Source: GWA1-54-10 sp964349675 (lineage in GTDB: Bacteria; Patescibacteriota; Minisyncoccia; Phycocordibacterales; SBAW01). From it: a DNA stretch of 11,652 bases. Under the pieces are notes generated by a model that did no database searches, was not told the origin of the DNA, and saw only the letters and a program-made list of their open reading frames with translations. Where the stretch lies: the NCBI GenBank assembly GCA_964349675.1, contig CAYGHD010000017.1:1-11652 (forward strand). Direction: 5' to 3'. This document shows positions 1-5,757 of the stretch, in pieces; position 1 is the first letter of the stretch; the number at the start of each line of letters is the position of its first letter. Both the position numbers and the translations under genes were made by a program.

Positions 1-1049
1 GACTTGCGACACCGACCGCCATTATTGTCGGAGTCGGCAAGGGTGCCAAAGAAGGGATTCTCATTAAAGATGCCGCTACACTTGAGAAACTCCACAAGGT
101 AAATACTGTGGTAGTTGATAAGACGGGAACTATCACCAAAGGGAAACCAACTCTGGTCGATATACAAAATCTTTCAAGTTTAAAAGATACTGAACTTGTA
201 TCAATTCTTGCTTCGCTCGAGAAAAAATCAGAGCATCCGATAGCTCACGCAATCGTACAGTACGCACAGGAGAAGCATATCCCTCTATCTGATATTTCGG
301 ACTTCGAAGGAATACAAGGCAAGGGACTCAAAGGAATAATCAAGGACGTTGAATATTTTGTGGGTAATGCAAAACTCATTAACGATCTCAAGATTTCGTT
401 TGATGTTGACAGCTTGAGTGAGTTTACCTCCCAGGGCAAAACGCCCGTCATTCTTGCAACAAAGGGTAGTGTACTTGGTTTTGTGATGGTCGCCGACGAG
501 ATAAAACCAGAATCAAAACAGGCTGTCGCCGATCTTCACAAACTTGGTATAAAAGTCGTAATGCTCACCGGTGACGACGAGAAGGCTGCAAAACACATGG
601 CTTCACTTGTCGGTATCGACGAGGTGCTGGCTCATGTGCTGCCACAAGACAAGCTCAATAAAATCAAGGAACTCCAGTCGCAAGGTCGAGTGGTCGCTAT
701 GGCGGGTGACGGCGTAAACGATGCACCTGCCCTTGCCCAAGCCGATGTGGGTATTGCTATGGGAACAGGAACGGATGTGGCTATCGAGTCAGCGGGCATC
801 ACACTACTCGGGGGCGATATTTCAAAGTTGGTGAAAGCAATCAAGCTTTCAAAGATAACCATGCGAGGCATTAAACAAAATCTCTTTTGGGCATTCATTT
901 ACAACATCGTAGGTATCCCCCTTGCGGCAGGTGCTCTATATCCGTTTTTTGGATGGCTGCTTTCGCCTGTGTTTGCGGGATTTGCAATGGCGATGTCGTC
1001 AGTGTCAGTTGTTTCAAACTCATTACGCATAAAGACTAAGAATCTATAA
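1..1049 (+). CDS. copA: Cu(I)-exporting P1B-type ATPase, C-terminal 348 residues (partial, 5' end outside window)
   Basis: ATP-driven heavy-metal pump, most likely exporting Cu(I) across the cytoplasmic membrane. The reading frame is open from base 3, so the gene starts upstream; residues here are counted from that codon. The fragment opens with LATPTA, which in this family directly follows the CPC metal site of TM6. Then come the phosphorylation motif DKTGT (39-43), the nucleotide-binding SEHP motif (His78-Pro79), a glycine-rich GIQGKG (103-108), TGD (189-191) and GDGVND (235-240). The last two membrane helices carry a YN pair (300-301) and an MSS motif (331-333), which in P1B-1 ATPases mark Cu(I) specificity. 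All catalytic motifs in the fragment are intact. It stops 2 bases before the HMA/DsbD-like gene, so the two are almost certainly co-transcribed. The family is certain; copper rather than another soft metal is inferred from the TM7/TM8 residues and the neighbours. Confidence 0.95.
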   Translation, partial: LATPTAIIVGVGKGAKEGILIKDAATLEKLHKVNTVVVDKTGTITKGKPTLVDIQNLSSLKDTELVSILASLEKKSEHPIAHAIVQYAQEKHIPLSDISDFEGIQGKGLKGIIKDVEYFVGNAKLINDLKISFDVDSLSEFTSQGKTPVILATKGSVLGFVMVADEIKPESKQAVADLHKLGIKVVMLTGDDEKAAKHMASLVGIDEVLAHVLPQDKLNKIKELQSQGRVVAMAGDGVNDAPALAQADVGIAMGTGTDVAIESAGITLLGGDISKLVKAIKLSKITMRGIKQNLFWAFIYNIVGIPLAAGALYPFFGWLLSPVFAGFAMAMSSVSVVSNSLRIKTKNL

Positions 1050-1051
1050 GT

Positions 1052-2059
1052 ATGAAAACAATACTCTTACATGTCAGCGGAACACACTGCAATTCCTGCA
1101 AAATTCTTATTGAAGATATGCTTAACGAGCAGGCAGGCGTAGAAAACCCACGCGTTAATTTGAAGCAGGAGACGGTCTCGTTCGAAACAAGCCTTAACGA
1201 TGGTCCGCAAAAACTTGCAGAAATACTCACTGAAAAATTAAAGCACAACGGCTACACGCTCTCAGTTGAAAAGAAAGTGGGGGAGAAAAAAAATAGTGGT
1301 GTCATTTTGCAAGCATTGCCGATTGGCTTAGCATTTCTGGCTCTTTTTTTTGTTGTGCAGAAATCAGGAATTCTAAATTTTGGTTTGGGAGGGACCGTAA
1401 CACCACTCACGAGTTTTATTATTGGTCTCATCGCATCAGTTTCGAGTTGCCTTGCTGTTGTTGGGGGCCTTGTCCTCTCTCTTTCTGCAACAGTGTCTCA
1501 GGACAAAATAAGTGACGTAAAGCCCATGATGCTTTTCCACGGAGGACGTCTCATTAGTTTTGCTGTACTTGGCGGCGTGCTCGGTGCAATTGGAAGTGCA
1601 ATTGGTATCAGTTTTACCGTGACCGCGATTCTTGGAGTCATTGCATCGGTTGTAATGATAATCCTCGGGCTTAACTTGGTAGGGATTTTTGAGAAAAATA
1701 TGATCGCGCTGCCTTCTGGAGTTTTTAGCTTCTTCCGTAAAATGGAGCACAAGACCATGGCGCCATTTCTGGTCGGCGTTGGTACCTTTTTCCTACCATG
1801 TGGATTTACTCAGGCGATGCAAGTTGCCGCACTTTCAAGTGGCTCATTTCTCTCGGGACTCCTCATTATGGGCACATTCGCTCTCGGCACACTGCCAATG
1901 CTCGCGCTACTTTCGTTCGGCTCTGCTTCGATGTCACAATCAAAACATGCGCCGCTCTTCTTCAAATCAGCAGGCGTCCTGGTGATTGGCCTCGGAGCGT
2001 TCGCGCTTCTGGCAGGACTTGCGGGACTCGGTATTATTGATCCTTTATTTAACATATAA
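1052..2059 (+). CDS. HMA domain fused to DsbD_2/TauE-like membrane protein (copper handling)
   Basis: 335-residue two-part protein. Residues 1-75 form a heavy-metal-associated domain with the CxxC metal site GTHCNSCK (Cys13, Cys16). From about 85 to 330 there are six or seven hydrophobic helices of the DsbD_2/UreH-like/TauE-SafE type. Their two hallmark helix starts are SSC (Cys133) and FFLPCGFTQAMQ (Cys250), followed by the family's typical LSSGSF and FALGTLPM stretches. In DsbD-type proteins the paired membrane cysteines pass electrons; in copper operons such proteins are thought to move or reduce copper. Either role here is inference. The ATG lies 2 bases after the ATPase stop with no SD visible, which points to translational coupling. 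The cupredoxin gene follows 16 bases downstream, so all three form one metal module. Confidence 0.88.
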   Translation: MKTILLHVSGTHCNSCKILIEDMLNEQAGVENPRVNLKQETVSFETSLNDGPQKLAEILTEKLKHNGYTLSVEKKVGEKKNSGVILQALPIGLAFLALFFVVQKSGILNFGLGGTVTPLTSFIIGLIASVSSCLAVVGGLVLSLSATVSQDKISDVKPMMLFHGGRLISFAVLGGVLGAIGSAIGISFTVTAILGVIASVVMIILGLNLVGIFEKNMIALPSGVFSFFRKMEHKTMAPFLVGVGTFFLPCGFTQAMQVAALSSGSFLSGLLIMGTFALGTLPMLALLSFGSASMSQSKHAPLFFKSAGVLVIGLGAFALLAGLAGLGIIDPLFNI

Positions 2060-2075
2060 TTTTAGTATTTACTCT

Positions 2076-2474
2076 ATGCAAAAAAACACAATTCTTTCCA
2101 TTATCATCAGTATTGCCCTCATTGGGGGTACTCTCTATTTTGTTTCTGATAGGTCGGCGTCTTCAGATAACGAAGTTACACAATCACAAAATGTCGAAGT
2201 TAAGGATGGCGTGCAGTACGTGACTGTCACCGCAAAGGGCGGTTATTCTCCGCGCATCACGGAAATCAAAGGAGGATTGCCCACCAAACTGATTATGAAA
2301 ACAGATGGTACCTATGATTGTTCAGCATCGCTTGTGGTCCGTTCTGTTGGTTTCCAAAAAACATTGCAACCGACAGGCGAAGAGGTTATAGATCTAGGTA
2401 CTCCAAAATCTGGAGACAAGGTGCAGGGCGTATGTGGAATGGGGATGTATAATTTTCAGATTAAGGTTAGTTAG
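2076..2474 (+). CDS. Membrane-anchored cupredoxin-like protein
   Basis: 132-residue protein with one N-terminal hydrophobic segment (about 5-23), a polar linker rich in Ser/Asn/Gln, and a beta-rich domain from about residue 45. The domain resembles the EfeO-type cupredoxin fold: a GYSPR start, the GGLPTKLIMKT strand pair, Cys82, and a C-terminal VCGMGMY loop (Cys120, Met122, Met124) where a cupredoxin carries its metal-binding Cys/Met residues. There is no obvious copper-binding His in that loop, so the site looks Cys/Met-based and suited to Cu(I). The protein should sit outside the cytoplasmic membrane and could pass copper to or from its operon partners. I chose ATG 2076, not the longer in-frame start at 1986: only from 2076 does the protein start with a plausible membrane anchor, and the longer form overlaps the previous gene by 74 bases. 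No SD is visible. Confidence 0.85.
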   Translation: MQKNTILSIIISIALIGGTLYFVSDRSASSDNEVTQSQNVEVKDGVQYVTVTAKGGYSPRITEIKGGLPTKLIMKTDGTYDCSASLVVRSVGFQKTLQPTGEEVIDLGTPKSGDKVQGVCGMGMYNFQIKVS

Positions 2475-2585
2475 TCGAGCATTACATTTTTTTCCTTCAG
2501 AAACAGCCCGACTTCGCAGACATCTGAGTAGTTCTTGCTTCTCCATCAACGTTTCTTCATTCAGTAAGTACTGTATTCTTGATGC

Positions 2586-2837
2586 ATGTACTTCGTCTAT
2601 ATCATCGAGTGCGGCGACACATCCCTCTACACTGGCATTACAACCGATATTAAAAGGAGGTTTAAAGAGCATAAAGCAGGAGTAGGCGGACACTACACGA
2701 GCGCAAAAGAGGTAGTGAAAATTGTATATACAGAGGAGCATCCAAACAGATCGTCAGCACTTAAACGCGAAGCAGAGATCAAGGGTTGGACGAGACAAAA
2801 AAAGCTCGCTTTGATACAAACCAGACTTGCGGATTAA
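2586..2837 (+). CDS. GIY-YIG nuclease family protein (UPF0213/YhbQ type)
   Basis: 83-residue single-domain GIY-YIG protein. The motif appears as VYI (4-6) and YTG (15-17), followed by the catalytic-type arginine in DIKRRFKEH (Arg24) and the metal-binding-type glutamate in the helix ALKREAEIKGW (Glu62). All positions expected for activity are present. Its length and the closing KGWTRQKKLALI segment fit the small stand-alone UPF0213/YhbQ family, linked to DNA repair or processing but with no firmly known role, and not the larger homing endonucleases. It lies 111 bases after the cupredoxin gene. That gap has no terminator, so read-through from the copper operon is possible. No SD precedes the ATG. 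The family call is firm; the function is open. Confidence 0.92.
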   Translation: MYFVYIIECGDTSLYTGITTDIKRRFKEHKAGVGGHYTSAKEVVKIVYTEEHPNRSSALKREAEIKGWTRQKKLALIQTRLAD

Positions 2838-2862
2838 TTTTTAGTCCCGTCCTAGTAAAATA

Positions 2863-2891
2863 TTGACATCTGCTTGTTTTAATTATATAAA
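2863..2891 (+). promoter_or_regulatory. Near-consensus sigma70-type promoter for the 99-aa gene
   Basis: A perfect -35 box TTGACA (2863-2868), a 17-base A/T-rich spacer and the -10 box TATAAA (2886-2891). The predicted start near 2898 gives a leader of about 25 bases that carries the GGAGG ribosome site. This is the strongest + strand promoter in the window. Confidence 0.8.
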
Positions 2892-2907
2892 CAACATCAG
2901 GCAATAT

Positions 2908-2912
2908 GGAGG
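2908..2912 (+). promoter_or_regulatory. Shine-Dalgarno GGAGG for the 99-aa gene
   Basis: Perfect GGAGG, 10 bases before ATG 2923. It supports both the start and the reality of this otherwise unrecognised gene. Confidence 0.75.
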
Positions 2913-2922
2913 CTAGTTAGCA

Positions 2923-3222
2923 ATGACCGCTTTAATCAGCGACGACGTCATCATTCCTGCGCAGCTGGGAGAGATGATCAAGAGGCTTTCGGGCGGCTCG
3001 CCGGCAGAGGACGAGCGGTACCAAGAGCATCTTGATTATGTTGCAGGATGGCTTGCCGGCAAAGCACACAAGGAGTACGCCAAGCTTGTTGCTCGAGACG
3101 GGCTCCCTCAAGATCCGCGCGTCATCGCCCTCCTCTGCGAGCTCGCCGTCATGCGCGCGTTGGTCAGCTGGCACGAGATCAGAGACCGCCAGCCGCCAAT
3201 GCCTAGAATCTGCAATCTGTAG
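2923..3222 (+). CDS. Hypothetical protein, 99 aa, soluble, mostly helical
   Basis: I do not recognise this protein. It is acidic at the N-terminus, has no signal peptide or membrane helix, and looks mainly alpha-helical: about 12-23, 30-60 (HLDYVAGWLAGKAHKEYAKL) and a last long helix about 65-90 (VIALLCELAVMRALVSWHEI). It holds two cysteines (72 and 97) and no metal motif. It is very likely a real gene because it has its own consensus promoter, a GGAGG ribosome site and a strong terminator 13 bases after the stop, together forming a tight one-gene unit. Base composition is richer in G+C than the copper genes upstream. A small DNA- or protein-binding regulator would fit the size, but nothing in the sequence shows that. 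Confidence 0.7.
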   Translation: MTALISDDVIIPAQLGEMIKRLSGGSPAEDERYQEHLDYVAGWLAGKAHKEYAKLVARDGLPQDPRVIALLCELAVMRALVSWHEIRDRQPPMPRICNL

Positions 3223-3235
3223 AAACTGGGCTCCG

Positions 3236-3266
3236 AGACCTGTCGCATGAGCGGCGGGTCTTTTTT
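3236..3266 (+). terminator. Rho-independent terminator after the 99-aa gene
   Basis: An 11-bp stem AGACCTGTCGC (3236-3246) / GCGGCGGGTCT (3251-3261), with every position pairing if two G-U pairs are counted, loop ATGA, then a run of Ts to 3266. Strong. Confidence 0.9.
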
Positions 3267-3291
3267 ATAACAAGCTTCATTTAAGTGACGT

Positions 3292-3314
3292 CTGCGGAGG
3301 CGCAACCTCCGCAG
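3292..3314. repeat. Perfect 9-bp inverted repeat without a T-tract
   Basis: CTGCGGAGG (3292-3300) and CCTCCGCAG (3306-3314) around loop CGCAA. No run of Ts follows on the + strand and none on the - strand, so it is not an ordinary terminator. It lies 26 bases past the previous terminator and 76 bases before the next gene. It could be an operator, a small structured RNA or an mRNA 5' stabiliser. Confidence 0.7.
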
Positions 3315-3327
3315 GGTTTACGCAAAC

Positions 3328-3356
3328 TCGACAAATTTTAAATTTTATTGTAATTT
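3328..3356 (+). promoter_or_regulatory. Possible weak promoter for the zinc-ribbon gene
   Basis: TCGACA (3328-3333) is one base from the -35 consensus. A -10 could be TAATTT at 17 bases (3351-3356) or TGTAAT at 15 bases (3349-3354), neither ideal. The stretch is A/T-rich inside a G/C-rich region and sits where a promoter is needed, between a terminator and the next gene. Confidence 0.35.
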
Positions 3357-3375
3357 GCCATTAGTTTTGAACCTG

Positions 3376-3381
3376 TGGGAG
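3376..3381 (+). promoter_or_regulatory. Shine-Dalgarno TGGGAG that decides the start of the zinc-ribbon gene
   Basis: TGGGAG lies 8 bases before GTG 3390. The longer in-frame start GTG 3375 overlaps this site and has no SD of its own, so 3390 is the better start. Confidence 0.6.
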
Positions 3382-3389
3382 TAACGTTC

Positions 3390-3731
3390 GTGACCTTCAG
3401 CTACACTGGATCCACAACCCCGGCAGGCTATGTTTGCTCTGCCTGCAGCGCAGGCGGCTGCAAGCTCTGGCGAGAGTACCAGCGCAGCAACCCAGCACTC
3501 CTGTGCGCTCTTTGCGCAGGGAAAGACCAAAACAAAAGCGTGGCCAACATCGACTCTGCTGGAACGAGGCCGAGCGGAGAAAACCTGTTCGGCGACAGGA
3601 CCAACCAAATAGGTTGGTACGTGCCGGCAGTGCCCCACACCGATGGGGCGAACTTCCATCCCTTCACATCTTTACCACCCGGCGCATACGGCTGGTGGGA
3701 AAGGCTCCCCAGTTTACCCAACCGAGCATAG
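3390..3731 (+). CDS. Hypothetical four-cysteine zinc-ribbon-like protein, 113 aa
   Basis: Counted from GTG 3390, the protein has two CxxC knuckles, CSAC (Cys16, Cys19) and CALC (Cys39, Cys42), with an extra Cys24 between them. This is the spacing of a treble-clef or zinc-ribbon metal site. The C-terminal half is rich in aromatic and proline residues: IGWYVPAVP (74-82), a PFTSLPPGAYGWWERLPSLP end (91-110). I have the impression of related small proteins of unknown function in CPR genomes and phages, sharing a KLWREY-like segment and a WW..LP end, but cannot confirm this. There is no signal or membrane segment. A terminator follows 11 bases after the stop, making this a single-gene unit. The track frame can be extended to GTG 3375, adding five residues. 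That the gene is real is fairly sure; its function is unknown. Confidence 0.7.
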   Translation: MTFSYTGSTTPAGYVCSACSAGGCKLWREYQRSNPALLCALCAGKDQNKSVANIDSAGTRPSGENLFGDRTNQIGWYVPAVPHTDGANFHPFTSLPPGAYGWWERLPSLPNRA

Positions 3732-3742
3732 CTGCCTGCAGG

Positions 3743-3772
3743 ACCGTTCCCAACTCTGGGGGCGGTTTTTTT
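3743..3772 (+). terminator. Rho-independent terminator after the zinc-ribbon gene
   Basis: Stem ACCGTTCCC (3743-3751) / GGGGGCGGT (3758-3766) with two G-U pairs, loop AACTCT, then a T-run to 3772. A second, weaker hairpin AGAGG (3777-3781) / CCTCT (3790-3794) and a pyrimidine-rich stretch ending in a T-run near 3810 follow and may act as backup. Confidence 0.8.
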
Positions 3773-3851
3773 CTTTAGAGGTTAGAGAGCCTCTGACTCT
3801 TTCTTTTTTCTCTCAAGTCTTGTAGGTTTGTCCTAGTAGCAACGTCGCGCC

Positions 3852-3859
3852 AAAGGAGG
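3852..3859 (+). promoter_or_regulatory. Strong Shine-Dalgarno AAAGGAGG
   Basis: An eight-base SD, 5 bases before ATG 3865, the strongest ribosome site in the window. It fixes the start of the secreted protein and suggests high expression. I see no convincing promoter in the about 90 bases before it. Confidence 0.8.
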
Positions 3860-3864
3860 CCCCG

Positions 3865-4293
3865 ATGCGTAGGATCTTTCCCGCTCTGATTGTACTGGCT
3901 ACCCTCTGTCTTGCGAGCGCTGCACCCCAAGCACAAAACCACCACAGCCCCGCCGCAACCAGCACCGACGTGGCGTGCACGCCCGAGACAACGGTCGGCA
4001 AGCAGCCAGGCGACTATGGCTACTGCCACACCCCTGCTATGCACAAAGTATATACAGAGGTGTTCAAGCGCTGTCCATGCCACGTCGGCGAATGCCGTGT
4101 TACTCGCACACGGCCAAGCGATGTCAGCCAAGTTGGCTACGAGGTGCTGGCAAACGGCAGGTGGGTGCCCGTCACCGAGGATATGATGGTATACGACGTC
4201 ACCCACGAACAAGGGCTGCTGCTCGACCAGTTCCCCGCCCATATTTGCGTCTACAAAGGGGTAGACTGTGTGTATCTGCGCAGGCAAGTGTAG
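3865..4293 (+). CDS. Secreted cysteine-rich hypothetical protein, 142 aa
   Basis: I do not recognise the family. The N-terminus is a clear signal peptide: MRR, a hydrophobic core IFPALIVLATLCLASAA, and a likely signal peptidase I cut near Ala-Pro-Gln-Ala-Gln (about 20-24). There is no lipobox at a plausible place; Cys15 lies inside the hydrophobic core. The mature part has seven cysteines (38, 54, 70, 72, 77, 128, 135), including the compact cluster CPCHVGEC (70-77), so disulfides or metal binding outside the cell are likely. The odd number means one free or metal-bound cysteine. The middle holds YEVLANGRWVPVTED, a possible beta hairpin. It has a very strong SD and its own terminator. Codon use is rich in G/C at third positions, unlike the copper operon. 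The cysteine cluster could bind copper, but that link to the neighbouring operon is speculative. Confidence 0.75.
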   Translation: MRRIFPALIVLATLCLASAAPQAQNHHSPAATSTDVACTPETTVGKQPGDYGYCHTPAMHKVYTEVFKRCPCHVGECRVTRTRPSDVSQVGYEVLANGRWVPVTEDMMVYDVTHEQGLLLDQFPAHICVYKGVDCVYLRRQV

Positions 4294-4297
4294 CCCC

Positions 4298-4334
4298 ACT
4301 CCACCAACATATGATGTCGGTGGAGTTTTCTTTT
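4298..4334 (+). terminator. Rho-independent terminator after the secreted protein
   Basis: Stem ACTCCACC (4298-4305) / GGTGGAGT (4319-4326), continued after one mismatch by ACAT (4307-4310) / ATGT (4314-4317), then TTTTCTTTT to 4334. It faces the - strand operon terminator 28 bases further on. Confidence 0.9.
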
Positions 4335-4361
4335 ACCTGCAAAATTCTTTTCATACAAAAT

Positions 4362-4397
4362 AAAAAACCGTAGCGCAGGGTATCCCCCACACTACGG
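4362..4397 (-). terminator. Rho-independent terminator of the - strand operon
   Basis: Read on the - strand: CCGTAG (4397-4392), a smaller inner GGG/CCC pairing, then CTACGG (4373-4368), followed by six Ts (4367-4362) and more A/T-rich sequence. It starts 12 bases after the stop of the inositol monophosphatase family gene and ends the long - strand operon. Confidence 0.85.
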
Positions 4398-4408
4398 CGT
4401 ACAACGTC

Positions 4409-5203
4409 TCAGCCCGTAGACTGCTCGTTGGTATAACTTTTCAACAAGTCGCTCCTCGCCCCAGTCAACTCGCTATGCACCTGGCGGTTTGCCGCGATGA
4501 AGTTGTGGTTGCTCAGGTCATACTGGCCAGACCCAATGTTGGTCACCATGCCGCCGGCCTCGGTCACCAAGAGTGAGCCCGGTCCATAGTCCCAGTCGTG
4601 GCCAAAGGGGTCAAAACAGATGCGCCCGTCGATTTTGCCCTGGGCGATGAGCCCATACTCATACCCGCAGCTGATAGTCGCCATGACGAGGGCGCGCTCT
4701 CGCAGGTTGATATAGGCGCCGACACTCCGCCAACTCTTCAGGTCTGTCTCGACCGATAGATACGCGTCGCTCAATGGGCGCTGACTCACCCGCAGTCGCA
4801 CATTGTTGAGCCTGGCGCCTTTGTTGCGCTCTGCCACAAACAGCTCGCCGGTGACAAAGTTGTAGATGACGGAAAGTACGACGGCGCCTGCTTCAACCAA
4901 CGCAACCATGGTGGTGCAGTATGGTATCCCCCGCACAAAGTGCGCAGTGCCGTCGATTGGGTCAACCAGCCAATACCGTTCAGTCGAGCCGGCATGGCCA
5001 GACTCTTCACCCTGAAAGCCGATGGTCGGGTCGTAGATGCCAAGTCGCTCAGCCAAAAACTGCTCTGCCAAGATGTCGTATTGTGTCACGCCGTCTGAGG
5101 CCAAACCGCTCTTTTGATGCAAAAGCGGTGCCCTACCATATCCGTCGCGGAGCGTTTGGCCAACATCCGTGACCGCGTCCATCACCATTTCCAATATCGC
5201 CAC
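4409..5203 (-). CDS. Inositol monophosphatase family protein
   Basis: 264-residue Mg2+-dependent sugar/nucleotide phosphatase of the IMPase fold. Visible metal-site motifs are GEES (65-68), LVDPIDGTAHFVRGIP (79-94, with Asp81 and Asp84) and the second motif HDWDYGPGSLLVTEAGG (202-218, with Asp205). All metal ligands expected for activity are present and the length is normal. Within the family the substrate may be inositol-1-phosphate, 3'-phosphoadenosine 5'-phosphate, fructose-1,6-bisphosphate or histidinol phosphate; the sequence alone does not decide. The start is GTG 5203, with AGGAG (5215-5211) seven bases before it. It is the last gene of the operon, 15 bases after the MTH1-like Nudix gene, and is followed by a terminator. 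Pairing with a nucleotide-cleaning Nudix enzyme makes a PAP-type (nucleotide) phosphatase worth testing. Confidence 0.92.
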   Translation of the reverse strand: MAILEMVMDAVTDVGQTLRDGYGRAPLLHQKSGLASDGVTQYDILAEQFLAERLGIYDPTIGFQGEESGHAGSTERYWLVDPIDGTAHFVRGIPYCTTMVALVEAGAVVLSVIYNFVTGELFVAERNKGARLNNVRLRVSQRPLSDAYLSVETDLKSWRSVGAYINLRERALVMATISCGYEYGLIAQGKIDGRICFDPFGHDWDYGPGSLLVTEAGGMVTNIGSGQYDLSNHNFIAANRQVHSELTGARSDLLKSYTNEQSTG

Positions 5204-5218
5204 GAGCGTACTCCTTTT

Positions 5219-5695
5219 TTACAGCTCATCCGTTAAGGGATAGTAGACCACAAGCCCAAGCCCCTCGCCCGGCTTGTGGTAGTGCAGGTCAGCGAGTATA
5301 CGTTCCCCCTTAAGCACTTGCGGCAGCCAAAGCGCATCCGCCTCGAACATGTGCTCGAGGGGCAGTTGGTGGACCGGCCACCAATGGGGCTTCATACTCT
5401 CTGTTTCGACAGGCTCGCCGGGGATGTCCCTGGCCAAAAACACGTGCACGCGCATGTATACCGCGCCATTCGCATAGCAGTTGAGCACTGCGCATTTGGT
5501 GAGCATGTGCGGGTCAACATCAAGCCCGATCTCTTCGCGCGTCTCTCGCACCATGCATTCGAGCAAAGATTCCCCCGGCTCTCGGTGGCCGCCTGGCCCG
5601 TTAAAGGTGCCCATGCCTAGTCTGCCCGTCTTCTTGCGCCCCAGCAGCACAGTGTTATTACTGCGCAGCGCCAGCAATAGCGTTACCTCCAGCAT
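5219..5695 (-). CDS. Nudix hydrolase, MTH1-like (8-oxo-dGTP diphosphatase type)
   Basis: 158-residue Nudix enzyme with an intact Nudix box at 36-58: Gly36, Glu42, then RETREEIGL (50-58) with the catalytic Glu51, Glu54 and Glu55. Outside the box it resembles MTH1/NUDT1: FNGPGGHREPGE for MTH1's WNGFGGKVQEGE, VHVFLA, and MKPHWWPVHQLPLEHMFEAD for MTH1's [20 protein letters not shown], which forms the purine pocket including the two acidic residues. It probably hydrolyses oxidised purine nucleoside triphosphates to monophosphates in the cytoplasm, so they are not built into DNA. ATG 5695 has AAGGAG (5710-5705) nine bases upstream. It sits between the capA-like and IMPase genes in the - strand operon. 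Subfamily assignment rests on remembered MTH1 sequence. Confidence 0.88.
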   Translation of the reverse strand: MLEVTLLLALRSNNTVLLGRKKTGRLGMGTFNGPGGHREPGESLLECMVRETREEIGLDVDPHMLTKCAVLNCYANGAVYMRVHVFLARDIPGEPVETESMKPHWWPVHQLPLEHMFEADALWLPQVLKGERILADLHYHKPGEGLGLVVYYPLTDEL

Positions 5696-5757
5696 TTGGC
5701 AGTACTCCTTTGGTGCTTCTGCTCAGAGCCTACCAACACCACCGTGCTTGAGCAAGG

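Noticed and set aside
1986..2075. Longer start for the cupredoxin gene (162 aa) overlapping the HMA-DsbD gene.
   Set aside because: The extra 30 residues overlap the conserved end of the upstream gene and do not resemble a signal; ATG 2076 gives a proper membrane anchor.
2574..2588. A -10-like TATTCT just before the GIY-YIG ATG, which would give a leaderless mRNA.
   Set aside because: Only four of six bases match and no -35 box is seen at 16-18 bases. Too weak to call.
2394..2741. 115-aa reading frame on the - strand, and an 83-aa + strand frame at 2434-2685, across the cupredoxin/GIY-YIG gap.
   Set aside because: They overlap two recognised genes, show no family features and have no ribosome site.
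3375..3389. Upstream GTG start for the zinc-ribbon gene.
   Set aside because: It overlaps the SD-like TGGGAG that serves GTG 3390 and has no SD of its own.
5696..5757. Possible hairpin between the capA-like and Nudix genes (GCTCA ... TGAGC).
   Set aside because: Only a 5-bp stem with a loop over 20 bases and no T-tract after it; not distinguishable from chance.
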